Shown here piece by piece: positions 7,514-15,719 of a stretch of DNA of 64,000 nucleotides. Position numbers and translations under genes: made by a program. The number at the start of each line of letters is the position of its first letter. The first letter of the stretch is position 1. Below the pieces are notes generated by a model. It worked only from the letters and a program-made list of their open reading frames with translations. It ran no database searches and was not told the DNA's origin. Source of the stretch: Pedobacter mucosus (GTDB lineage Bacteria; Bacteroidota; Bacteroidia; Sphingobacteriales; Sphingobacteriaceae). The stretch lies in contig NZ_CP087585.1 in assembly GCF_022200785.1 (NCBI RefSeq), positions 1,426,001-1,490,000 on the forward strand, in the 5' to 3' direction.

Positions 7514-8311
7514 ATGGATAATTTTCAACTTCAGCTTAGAACAGTAAATGTTACCCGTTATGTTACCCCGTTACGAGAAGGAGGTTCTATGCCAGCAATT
7601 GCCGAAGCGGATGATGAATTTTTATATGTTTTAAAATTTCGAGGAGCCGGACAAGGCTCTCGAGCATTAATTGCCGAATTGATTGGAGGAGAAATTGCTC
7701 GTTTGTTAGGTTTAAGGGTTCCTGAATTGGTTTTTGCAAAGTTAGACGAAGCTTTTGGTAGAACGGAACCGGATGAGGAAATTCAGGATTTGCTTAAAGC
7801 AAGTGTCGGTTTAAATCTTGCTTTACATTATTTATCTGGAGCAATTACTTTTGATCCTACGGTAACAATAGTTGATGCCAAACTGGCTTCTCAAATCGTT
7901 TGGTTGGATTGTTTTTTAACCAATATGGACAGGACTTGTCGTAATACTAACATGTTGGTTTGGCATAAAGAACTTTGGTTGATCGATCATGGAGCCTCTT
8001 TATACTTTCACCATTCTTGGCAAAACTGGGAAGAACAATCTACTCGTCCATTTTTTCTTGTTAAAGATCATGTTTTATTACCTTGGGCTACCGAATTAGA
8101 AATGGTGGATGAAGAATTTCGATCGATTTTAAATGCTGAAAAAATTCAAGCTGTTATCGATTTAATTCCTGATGAATGGCTGGAAGGTGAAACGAATTTT
8201 GAAAACAAAGCTGAACATAAAAAGGCTTACGTACAATTTTTGAAAAACCGATTATTAAACTCTGAAATATTTTTAAAAGAAGCACAGCATGCACGAGAAA
8301 TTCTTATTTGA
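7514..8311 (+). CDS. HipA-like kinase-fold protein
   Basis: The 265-residue protein corresponds to the kinase-like C-terminal half of HipA. Landmarks are a candidate ATP-binding Lys (K41 in YVLKFRGAGQGS), the catalytic-loop region TNMDRTCRNTNMLVW with D139 and N144/N146, and a metal-binding Asp in WLIDHGASL (D158). HipA proteins phosphorylate glutamyl-tRNA synthetase or related targets and cause dormancy. This shorter Bacteroidota form lacks the N-terminal HipA subdomain. It overlaps the following DUF3037 gene by 23 bp, a pairing that points to a two-protein functional unit. Whether this is a toxin system or another kinase is unknown. Confidence 0.75.
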   Translation: MDNFQLQLRTVNVTRYVTPLREGGSMPAIAEADDEFLYVLKFRGAGQGSRALIAELIGGEIARLLGLRVPELVFAKLDEAFGRTEPDEEIQDLLKASVGLNLALHYLSGAITFDPTVTIVDAKLASQIVWLDCFLTNMDRTCRNTNMLVWHKELWLIDHGASLYFHHSWQNWEEQSTRPFFLVKDHVLLPWATELEMVDEEFRSILNAEKIQAVIDLIPDEWLEGETNFENKAEHKKAYVQFLKNRLLNSEIFLKEAQHAREILI

Positions 8312-8672
8312 GTATGCCGTAATTCGCATTATGCCAAGGGTAGAACGCGAAGAGTTTTTGAATGTTGGAATCATTTTATTCTGTGCCAAACAAAAATACC
8401 TTCAAAGCATTTTTATTGTTGATGAAGATAAAATCAGATCATTTGCACCGAAAATAGAAATCGAAGAGTTGGTTGCAAATTTACAGGCATTTGAACGAAT
8501 TAGTGCTGGAGTTCCTGGCTCAGGATCCATTGGAAAATATGATCAGGCTTCACGTTTTAGGTGGCTAACTGCTACGCGAAGTACAATTATTCAATGCTCT
8601 AAAGTACATCCAGGTTTTTGCAATGACGCAGCTGAAACCCTTTCAAAGCTACAAAGACAGCTTGTTTTGTAA
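8289..8672 (+). CDS. DUF3037-domain protein
   Basis: The 127-residue protein begins FEYAVIRIMPRVEREEFLNVGIILFC, the hallmark start of DUF3037. It continues through a strand-helix region to RFRWLTATRSTIIQCSKVHPG, the second conserved block. No catalytic role is known. Its ATG lies inside the 3' end of the HipA-like gene (23-bp overlap), so translation is probably coupled. The stable pairing of DUF3037 with HipA-like kinases is established from gene neighbourhoods in many genomes, but a mechanism is not. Confidence 0.82.
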   Translation: MHEKFLFEYAVIRIMPRVEREEFLNVGIILFCAKQKYLQSIFIVDEDKIRSFAPKIEIEELVANLQAFERISAGVPGSGSIGKYDQASRFRWLTATRSTIIQCSKVHPGFCNDAAETLSKLQRQLVL

Positions 8673-8720
8673 TTCTAAAAAGCTGACTGACTTATTTTTC
8701 TACTCCTAAAAATCTCTCTT

Positions 8721-10634
8721 TTGCCTAAAGAATATTTTAAAAAACTCAAAGATTTGCTCGATATTGAGCGTGAAGAAGATTTACAATCTTATCTTAAAAT
8801 AGCCCAAAATACTTCAGTTACTGACAGAAGAAATTTAGGTTTAACCTGGTATCCAATAGCCATCAGAAATACAGAAATTGGTCGTGGAGATTATCTTTCT
8901 GTGGAAATTGAACGAACAACAAATCAGGATCAATCTCATCAATTTAGATTTGGTTCTGCAGTGGTGTTATTTTCCAATCATGATCCGAAACAAGATCGAA
9001 TTGAAGGAATAATAACAAACCAAAGTGGCAACAGAATGAAAATCAGTTTCAGGGTTGATGAAATGCCAGATTGGGCAAGAGATGGTAAGTTAGGCATTGA
9101 CTTGCTTTTTGATAATAACAGTTATGATGAAATGACGAATGCCTTAAAACAAGCATCCGTTGTTCCAGAAAATGATGCTGAACATAAGTTAATCCAGATT
9201 TTTACAAATGGAGAAAAGCCATCTTTTCAAAATGAAGAAAAATTTATTATTCCTAGTCAACTTAATGAATCTCAGAAATTAGCAGTAAATAAAATTATTA
9301 CGGCAAATCACTTGGCAATAGTTCACGGTCCACCAGGAACGGGCAAAACGACTACATTAGTACATGCCATAATTTCATTGGTAAAACATGATAGCCAAAA
9401 GATTTTAGTTGTCGCCCCGAGCAATACTGCTGTAGATTTATTAACAGAAAAATTATCTCTTGCAGGTTTAAATGTGATCCGCGTAGGGAATCCGGCAAGG
9501 GTTTCAGAGAAATTATTAGCAGCAACATTAGATCACAAAATGGCTGATCATCCAGAGATGAAAACCATTAAAGCATTAAAAAAGCAAGCGAATGAGTATA
9601 AAAATATGGCTCATAAATACAAACGTAGCTTTGGTAAAGCAGAGCGAGATCAGCGAAAAGCATTATTTGATGAAGCCCATAAAATTGGAAGAGAAGTAGA
9701 GAAAACAGAACAATATATTATGGATAATTTGTTCAACAAGGCGCAAATTATCACCGCAACTTTAGTTGGGGCCAATCATTATACCGTTCGAAATTTGAAA
9801 TATGGTACTGTTGTAATTGATGAGGCTGGTCAGGCGTTAGAACCTGCTACCTGGATTCCAATTTTAAAAGCAAAAAAAGTTATTTTAGCAGGAGATCATC
9901 TTCAATTATCGCCAACTATAAAGTCGAACGAAGCTGCAAAAGGAGGATTAAGTAAAACCTTACTTGAAAAATCTGTTACGCTTCATCCAGAAGCTGTAGT
10001 GCTTTTAAATGAACAATATCGCATGAATAAAAGCATAATGGGTTATTCTGCTGAAGTTTTTTACGAAAATAAAATAACTGCTCATTCGTCTGTAGCCAAT
10101 CATTTACTCTTTGTAGAGGATGAACCAGTAACTTTTATTGACACCGCGGGATGTAGTTTCGATGAAAAAATGGATGGAACCAGCACGACAAACCCAGAGG
10201 AAGCTGCATTTTTAGTTAAGCATTTGATCGATTTGGTTAATAACTGTATTGATAAAAAACTGGATGAAAATTTTCCTTCCATCGCAATTATTTCTCCTTA
10301 CAAACAACAAGTTCAAATTATAAAAGAGTTTGTAAATGCTGATGACCTTCTAAAAAAATATCAAGATAAGATATCAATAAATACCATTGATAGTTTCCAA
10401 GGACAGGAGCGGGATGTGGTTTACATTAGCTTAACCAGAAGTAACGCGGAAGGCACAATTGGCTTTTTAGCCGATACCCGGCGGATGAATGTTGCCATGA
10501 CAAGGGCAAAGAAAAAGTTAGTGGTAATTGGAGACAGTTCGACACTATCGAAATCAAAGTTTTACGCCGATTTTATCGCTTATGCTGATAATTTAGCAGG
10601 ATATCACAGTGCTTGGGAGTTTATGAACTTATAA
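8721..10634 (+). CDS. UPF1/DNA2-like superfamily 1 helicase (AAA domain)
   Basis: The 637-residue protein resembles IGHMBP2/UPF1-type SF1B helicases. An N-terminal OB-like region (WYPIAIRNTEIGRGDYLSVE) precedes Walker A GPPGTGKTT near residue 203, the stalk helices, Walker B VVIDEAGQALEPATW near 364, motif III LAGDHLQLSPTI, motif V NTIDSFQGQERDVVYISLTRS, and motif VI MNVAMTRAKKKLVVIGD. It would translocate on RNA or ssDNA using ATP. The start is a TTG at 8721: there is no ATG in frame upstream before stops, and the next in-frame Met is about 100 codons later, inside the conserved region. Confidence 0.9.
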   Translation: MPKEYFKKLKDLLDIEREEDLQSYLKIAQNTSVTDRRNLGLTWYPIAIRNTEIGRGDYLSVEIERTTNQDQSHQFRFGSAVVLFSNHDPKQDRIEGIITNQSGNRMKISFRVDEMPDWARDGKLGIDLLFDNNSYDEMTNALKQASVVPENDAEHKLIQIFTNGEKPSFQNEEKFIIPSQLNESQKLAVNKIITANHLAIVHGPPGTGKTTTLVHAIISLVKHDSQKILVVAPSNTAVDLLTEKLSLAGLNVIRVGNPARVSEKLLAATLDHKMADHPEMKTIKALKKQANEYKNMAHKYKRSFGKAERDQRKALFDEAHKIGREVEKTEQYIMDNLFNKAQIITATLVGANHYTVRNLKYGTVVIDEAGQALEPATWIPILKAKKVILAGDHLQLSPTIKSNEAAKGGLSKTLLEKSVTLHPEAVVLLNEQYRMNKSIMGYSAEVFYENKITAHSSVANHLLFVEDEPVTFIDTAGCSFDEKMDGTSTTNPEEAAFLVKHLIDLVNNCIDKKLDENFPSIAIISPYKQQVQIIKEFVNADDLLKKYQDKISINTIDSFQGQERDVVYISLTRSNAEGTIGFLADTRRMNVAMTRAKKKLVVIGDSSTLSKSKFYADFIAYADNLAGYHSAWEFMNL

Positions 10635-10653
10635 AAAATAGCAAACTTTATAT

Positions 10654-12492
10654 CTATACTTTTTCCAGTAACTTATCAGAAATACTTGCTCCAGCAATTA
10701 GCAATTCATTGGTAATCATTTTTGTGTATTCAGTAATTTCCGCTTTAAAATCTTTTACAGAGGAGCCCGAACGAATTTCTTCTAGGCGTTTTTCCCACTG
10801 GCCAGTTAATTCGGCCTGCGCTATTTGCTTATCTTTTACTACATCGTAAACGGCTAGTCCTTTGTTTGTAGGTAATAAATTTCGTTTCTCTCTAATTATA
10901 TATTCTCTGGTAATCAAAGTTTCAATGATAGAAGCTCGGGTTGCAGGTGTCCCCAATCCACTATCTTTCATGGCGTATCTCAACTCTTCATCTTCAATTT
11001 CTTTTCCGCAAGTTTCTAAAGATTTTAAAAGAGATGCCTCATTATACATCGATTTCGGCTTGGTTTGTTTCTCTAAAAGTAATTTTTCTACTATTGGTAG
11101 TTGTTCACCAACCTTTACTTTTGGTAAAGCAGCATTTTCTTCATCTTTCTTTTCATCGTCAGTTTCATTCAAAACCGATCGCCAACCTGCAGAGCGGATA
11201 ACTGTACCGTTTGCAACAAATGTAGTACCCGATTGAATGGTGATTTTAGTAATTTCTTTTAAGCATTCCTGATGAAAAGCCTCAATCATTCGACCAACAA
11301 CCATTTCATAAATGGCTTTTTTATCACTACTTAATCCGTATGCCTCTTCTCCAGTAGGTAAAACCGCATGGTGATCGGTTACTTTTTTGGCATTTACACT
11401 GCGCTTGTTCAAGCTAACGGTCTTTAAAAACTGTGCTTGTTTACCAAATTCAGGATGATTCGTGAATTTAGAAATCAAATCTGGAACCCCTGCAAAAACA
11501 TCATCACCAATATAGCGGGAGCCAGTACGTGGATAAGAAACCAATTTACTCTCGTATAAATTTTGCAAAATATTTAAAGTTTGATCAGCCGTAAAGCCTT
11601 TTTTCTTATTCGCTTCTTGTTGTAAACTACTTAAATCATGTAAAAGTGGTGGTGGTTCTTTTCTTGGCTTAGCCTCAACGGCTGTTATATTTCCTCCTGT
11701 TGGAAATCCTGATGGAACATCTTCAATTGTGTTAAATAATTTTTCAGCTTCTGCCTTATCATTAAAGTTTGAAACAGACATCGCTTTAAAGCTTTGATCA
11801 TCCTTAATCAATTGAATACTTAGCTGATAAAATGTTTTAGGAACGAAGTTTTTAATTTCTAAAAAACGAGCACAAATCATCGCTAGGGTAGGAGTTTGCA
11901 CCCTGCCAAGCGATAAAACCGTTCTATTTCCGGCTGAAATACTTAAAGCCTGTGTTGCATTCATGCCAACAAGCCAATCAGATTCTGAACGACAATGAGC
12001 AGAATTAAATAAAGTATCGTAATCTGTTCCTGGTTTTAGGTTTCTAAAACCATCCTTAATTGCCTCATCTGTTTGAGATGAAATCCAAAGTCTCTTAAAT
12101 GGCTTTTTACACTTCAAAAAGTAATAAATATACCTAAAAATCAGTTCACCTTCCCGTCCTGCATCCGTTGCAACAATAATTTCTGTTGCTTCATCAAACA
12201 GTCTTTTAATGGTATCGAGTTGTTTTCTAACTGCTGGATCTTCTACAAAACCATCTTTAGTTTTTATTTTACGAATTGCCAACTTAAATTTTTGCGGCAA
12301 CATAGGTAAATGTTGCTTTCTCCAACCAATGTACCCATAATCTTGTGGTGGAGCCAGTTGTAATAAGTGTCCGAAAGCCCAGGTAAAAGAGTAACCTTTA
12401 CCTTCAATATAACCATCTTTTCTGGTGGTCGCTCCGAAAACTTTTGCCAGTTCCCGGCCAACAGAAGGCTTTTCTGCGATTACTAACTTCAT
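10654..12492 (-). CDS. topB: DNA topoisomerase III (type IA)
   Basis: The enzyme relaxes and decatenates DNA through a 5'-phosphotyrosine. I place the start at the ATG at 12490-12492 (MKLVIAEKPSVGRELAKVFG), the family N-terminus, which gives 612 residues. An upstream in-frame start adds nine unlike residues. Toprim acidic residues appear in IVATDAGREGELIFRYIYYF. The active-site Tyr is near residue 320 in VSYPRTGSRYI, and LSLGRVQTPTLAMI is another family block. No C-terminal zinc fingers are present, as usual for Bacteroidota TopB. It converges on the helicase gene with 19 bp between stops. Confidence 0.93.
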   Translation of the reverse strand: MKLVIAEKPSVGRELAKVFGATTRKDGYIEGKGYSFTWAFGHLLQLAPPQDYGYIGWRKQHLPMLPQKFKLAIRKIKTKDGFVEDPAVRKQLDTIKRLFDEATEIIVATDAGREGELIFRYIYYFLKCKKPFKRLWISSQTDEAIKDGFRNLKPGTDYDTLFNSAHCRSESDWLVGMNATQALSISAGNRTVLSLGRVQTPTLAMICARFLEIKNFVPKTFYQLSIQLIKDDQSFKAMSVSNFNDKAEAEKLFNTIEDVPSGFPTGGNITAVEAKPRKEPPPLLHDLSSLQQEANKKKGFTADQTLNILQNLYESKLVSYPRTGSRYIGDDVFAGVPDLISKFTNHPEFGKQAQFLKTVSLNKRSVNAKKVTDHHAVLPTGEEAYGLSSDKKAIYEMVVGRMIEAFHQECLKEITKITIQSGTTFVANGTVIRSAGWRSVLNETDDEKKDEENAALPKVKVGEQLPIVEKLLLEKQTKPKSMYNEASLLKSLETCGKEIEDEELRYAMKDSGLGTPATRASIIETLITREYIIREKRNLLPTNKGLAVYDVVKDKQIAQAELTGQWEKRLEEIRSGSSVKDFKAEITEYTKMITNELLIAGASISDKLLEKV

Positions 12493-12674
12493 TAATTGGG
12501 TATGTTTCTCAAACCTCAAAGATGATTAAAATAATCGTTATCGATTTAAAATTTTACTCACAATACCCAGTTTCTAATCAGTATTAAAAAATATATGTGT
12601 TCATTTGTATTCAATAGAAATACCTAAATACTTCATTTTTATCAACTTATTTGATGAAGTGAGAATAATAATTA

Positions 12675-13121
12675 ATGGAAAAAATTTACGATTTAGAAGG
12701 ATTCAGAATAAAGGTTGTTTTAGAAAATGGTTTAATCCGGGTTTTCAGCGATGCTGAACTTTGGCGCTTTCTAAATGGTAAAGCAAATGTTAGGTTTGAG
12801 CTACTTGTAAATACCGTTAAAACTGCTTATTTGTTGGAATTTGATAAAGCTTTATCAATTGAAAATGATTCACTGCTTGTTGAAATTTTGGTGCACGTTT
12901 ATTGCGATTATCTTGGTTTAAGGTTTAATCAAGTTATAAAAATAAAGTGGATAACAAAACTTGTAAATAAATTACTGATAAGAGCTGAAATTGTAGATTG
13001 TGGTGAAAAATCGCTAGACGGCAATCGCTGGTTTTGGGATTTATTAGCCGGCCTTAAAACTTTTTTTATTCGAATTTTCCCAAAAAACTTAAGAATACAG
13101 CAATTAAAACATACTAATTAA
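12675..13121 (+). CDS. Hypothetical protein, 148 aa
   Basis: Not recognised. The protein has no signal peptide and is basic at the C-terminus (FFIRIFPKNLRIQQLKHTN). Features are an N-terminal beta hairpin (IYDLEGFRIKVVLENGLIRVF), an amphipathic middle, and a lone Cys-containing VHVYCDYLGL. It lies between topB (divergent) and the transpeptidase-like gene, whose 3' end it overlaps by 8 bp in convergent orientation. Coding reality is supported by a normal length and ATG. Confidence 0.55.
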   Translation: MEKIYDLEGFRIKVVLENGLIRVFSDAELWRFLNGKANVRFELLVNTVKTAYLLEFDKALSIENDSLLVEILVHVYCDYLGLRFNQVIKIKWITKLVNKLLIRAEIVDCGEKSLDGNRWFWDLLAGLKTFFIRIFPKNLRIQQLKHTN

Positions 13122-13899
13122 ATTGTGCTGCAAAAACCGCCTCATGGTTTAATGCCATATTTGCAGCTAAAGTTTCATTCAAAAAACTTGAGGTATAATT
13201 TTGTTCAGAGTTATTTATAAAAAGAACAGTTTTGTCCGAAATCGCATCAATTACTTTATTTGCCAGGTTTTTTGCAACTGCCGGGCAACCTTGACTTCTG
13301 CCTAAACGGCCAAGCTGGTTTATACTTTGCTGACAAACATAATCTGCACCATGAACAACTATTGCTCTTTCTCTTGCATTATTATTAAATCCTTGATCCA
13401 TTCCGTCGAGCTTAAGCGAACGCCCATGCTTGCCGAAATAAATTTCTCCGGTAAGGTAAAAACCGATACTACTTTGATTGGAGTTTATCAGATTAGAAAA
13501 ATTTGTTGGTTTATCGCCACCGCTGTTTAAACCATGCGCAACCCAGGTATTTAATAGTAATTCTTTCTCGTTCAAATCAATAATGTACAGTCTTTTTTTG
13601 CAACTTTCCTGATCAAAATCGGCAATGGTTAAAATTGATTTATCATGTAACAAACCAGAATACTTCATATTATAAAAACCCGTTATGGCTTTTTCGAAAA
13701 CAGATTCGTTTAACCCAGCAGAATCTAGATGAGCCTCATGATAAATATTTAAAATATAATTGTTATAAAGGCTATCTGCAACGATATTTTTTAAGGCTTG
13801 CTGCTGAGTTTCAGGATTGTCTTTCGCTTTCCAACTTATTCCGAAAGCGCTAACAACCAATAAAAAGATTACAGCTATTTCTAAAAAATATTTCTTCAT
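13114..13899 (-). CDS. Murein L,D-transpeptidase catalytic-domain family protein
   Basis: The 261-residue protein has an N-terminal anchor or signal sequence (KKYFLEIAVIFLLVVSAFGISW) and a C-terminal YkuD_2-type domain. The catalytic core is visible: H in AIVVHGADYVC, and the nucleophile Cys in GRSQGCPAV, the S-x-G-C-P signature. YIIDLNEKELLLNTWVAHG supplies the early strands. Such proteins form 3-3 crosslinks in peptidoglycan or attach proteins to it in the periplasm, though this subfamily is little studied. The start follows directly on the hydrophobic segment and has no competing upstream Met. Confidence 0.85.
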   Translation of the reverse strand: MKKYFLEIAVIFLLVVSAFGISWKAKDNPETQQQALKNIVADSLYNNYILNIYHEAHLDSAGLNESVFEKAITGFYNMKYSGLLHDKSILTIADFDQESCKKRLYIIDLNEKELLLNTWVAHGLNSGGDKPTNFSNLINSNQSSIGFYLTGEIYFGKHGRSLKLDGMDQGFNNNARERAIVVHGADYVCQQSINQLGRLGRSQGCPAVAKNLANKVIDAISDKTVLFINNSEQNYTSSFLNETLAANMALNHEAVFAAQFN

Positions 13900-14043
13900 A
13901 AAATGATGTTTGGTTAAATCTTCAATAACTTATACGGTAATTTTTGCAAATTGTTGTGTTAAACAATTTGTAAATTTAAATATACAGTTCAATTTTTAAA
14001 TTTTGAATAAAAATGAAAATATAGAGCAGAGAAGAATATATTA

Positions 14044-14058
14044 AAACATATATGTTTG
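14044..14058 (+). promoter_or_regulatory. 14-bp palindrome overlapping a minus-7 box
   Basis: AAACATATATGTTT (14044-14057) is its own reverse complement. It overlaps TATGTTTG (14051-14058), an exact TAnnTTTG match, 53 bp before the SDR gene start. This could be an operator placed on a promoter. The AT-rich composition makes chance possible. Confidence 0.35.
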
Positions 14059-14111
14059 ATAATCACTAACAAAGGACTGTTTAATATGTTATTGGATATA
14101 AATACCGTCAA

Positions 14112-15560
14112 ATGAAGATATTATTAACTGGGGCAAATGGATATATTGGTACGCGGCTTTTACCATTGCTTTTGGAGGATAAGCATGAAGTTGTTTGCAT
14201 GGTAAGGGACCAAAGACGGTTTGCTGCACAGTCTGATTTAACAGATCAGGTTACTATAATAAGTGGTGATTTACTTAAAGCTGATTCACTTTCTGAAATA
14301 CCAGCCGATATCGATGCTGCATATTATCTTGTTCATTCCATGTCTTCAAGTGATAGTGGTTTTTCGGAAATGGAAAAACAGTCATCAGAAAATTTTTCGT
14401 CAGCGATAAAAAAAACAAATTGCAAGCAAATAATATACTTAACCGGTATTGCAAATGATGATCATTTATCCAAACACCTTGGTTCGAGGTTGGCCGTAGA
14501 AGAACAATTAAAAGCATCGGGTATTGCTTGTACAATTTTACGGGCAGCTATAATTATTGGGTCTGGAAGCGCATCCTTTGAAATAATTAGAGATTTAACA
14601 GAAAAAATACCAGTAATGATTACTCCGAAATGGGTAAAAACTTTATGCCAGCCTATCGGGATTAGAGACGTTCTAGCGTATTTAAATGGGGTATTGTTAA
14701 ATGAAAAAGCATATAACCAAACTTTCGATATTGGCGGACCTGATGTTTTAACTTACAGAGATATGATGCAGGGTTATGCGAAAGAACGAGGTTTGAAGCG
14801 TTATATTTTTACTGTTCCGGTTTTAACGCCGCGTTTATCGTCTCTCTGGCTAAATTTAATTACGGCCGTACCTTATTCGCTTGCCCGAAGTTTGGTAGAT
14901 AGCATGAAAAACGAGGTTGTTTGTAATGATGATCGTATACATGAAGTAGTACCCAGACAGTGCTTAACCTACGCCGAATCCTTACATTTGGCTTTTGAAA
15001 AGATTGATCAAAATTCCATTGTTTCCAGTTGGAAAGATGCTTTAAATCGCGGATATCTGCAAACCGACTTTATGGATCAGATTAAAGTGCCACAAAATGG
15101 AACACTACAATATAAGGTCAAAATGCCGTTTGATAGAAAAGCTGAAGAGGTATTTGAAAATATTTGGAGCATTGGTGGGAGCAGAGGTTGGTATTTTATG
15201 GATTGGCTTTGGCATTTTAGAGGATTTTTAGACAAACTTTTTGGTGGAGTTGGCACAAGAAGGGGCCGAACCAGTAATGTTGATTTACAACCTGGCGATG
15301 TATTGGATTTTTGGCGTGTTTTGCTCGCTGATAAAAAAAACAAAAGATTGTTATTATATGCAGAAATGAAGGTGCCTGGAGAAGCCTGGTTAGAACTTAA
15401 ATTAGTTGAATTTCATGGCGGTGCTTTCTTATCACAAATTGCAACTTTTAGACCAAAAGGTTTGTGGGGACGCGTGTATTGGTACGCCATGTGGCCATTT
15501 CACATTGTGCTTTTTAAAGGAATGGCGAGGGAAATTATAACTTATCAACCAAATACCTAA
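14112..15560 (+). CDS. SDR-family NAD(P)-binding protein with C-terminal DUF2867
   Basis: Residues 1-300 are an atypical short-chain dehydrogenase/NmrA-like Rossmann domain starting ILLTGANGYIGTRLLPLL (nucleotide loop G-x2-G-x2-G). AAYYLVHSM and YLTGIAND are later family blocks. Residues about 320-480 match DUF2867 (GGSRGWYFMDWLW, PGDVLDFWRVLLADKKNKRLLLYAEMKVPGEAWLEL, RVYWYAMWPFH). The fusion is common in Bacteroidota and Proteobacteria, where it is annotated as an SDR oxidoreductase of unknown substrate. No operon partner is evident apart from the tiny membrane peptide gene that follows. Confidence 0.85.
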   Translation: MKILLTGANGYIGTRLLPLLLEDKHEVVCMVRDQRRFAAQSDLTDQVTIISGDLLKADSLSEIPADIDAAYYLVHSMSSSDSGFSEMEKQSSENFSSAIKKTNCKQIIYLTGIANDDHLSKHLGSRLAVEEQLKASGIACTILRAAIIIGSGSASFEIIRDLTEKIPVMITPKWVKTLCQPIGIRDVLAYLNGVLLNEKAYNQTFDIGGPDVLTYRDMMQGYAKERGLKRYIFTVPVLTPRLSSLWLNLITAVPYSLARSLVDSMKNEVVCNDDRIHEVVPRQCLTYAESLHLAFEKIDQNSIVSSWKDALNRGYLQTDFMDQIKVPQNGTLQYKVKMPFDRKAEEVFENIWSIGGSRGWYFMDWLWHFRGFLDKLFGGVGTRRGRTSNVDLQPGDVLDFWRVLLADKKNKRLLLYAEMKVPGEAWLELKLVEFHGGAFLSQIATFRPKGLWGRVYWYAMWPFHIVLFKGMAREIITYQPNT

Positions 15561-15596
15561 TCTATTTAGCTATTTTTGCTGAACAACAATTTTGAA

Positions 15597-15719
15597 ATGC
15601 CAAACCAAGATAAAGATTATTCATTCTGGACTAAATATAAACACTTTGCTTCCACTGAAATATTAATGTATTTAATTATGATTATTGGCATTACCTTAGG
15701 TATTATTTTTTTAAGCTAA
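15597..15719 (+). CDS. Tiny single-pass membrane peptide, 40 aa
   Basis: ATG 15597-15599 to TAA 15717-15719 encodes a polar N-terminus (MPNQDKDYSFWTKYKHF) followed by one strongly hydrophobic helix (EILMYLIMIIGITLGIIFLS) that ends at the stop. It starts 37 bp after the SDR gene and its last 17 bp overlap the 3' end of the convergent DUF3857 gene. The amphipathic Trp/Lys-rich head plus a terminal helix is typical of small inner-membrane proteins. No family name can be given. The size is below the usual gene-finding threshold. Confidence 0.5.
   Translation: MPNQDKDYSFWTKYKHFASTEILMYLIMIIGITLGIIFLS

Noticed and set aside
12493..12519. Nine-residue N-terminal extension of topoisomerase III
   Set aside because: The family begins directly at MKLVIAEKPS, and the extra residues match nothing.
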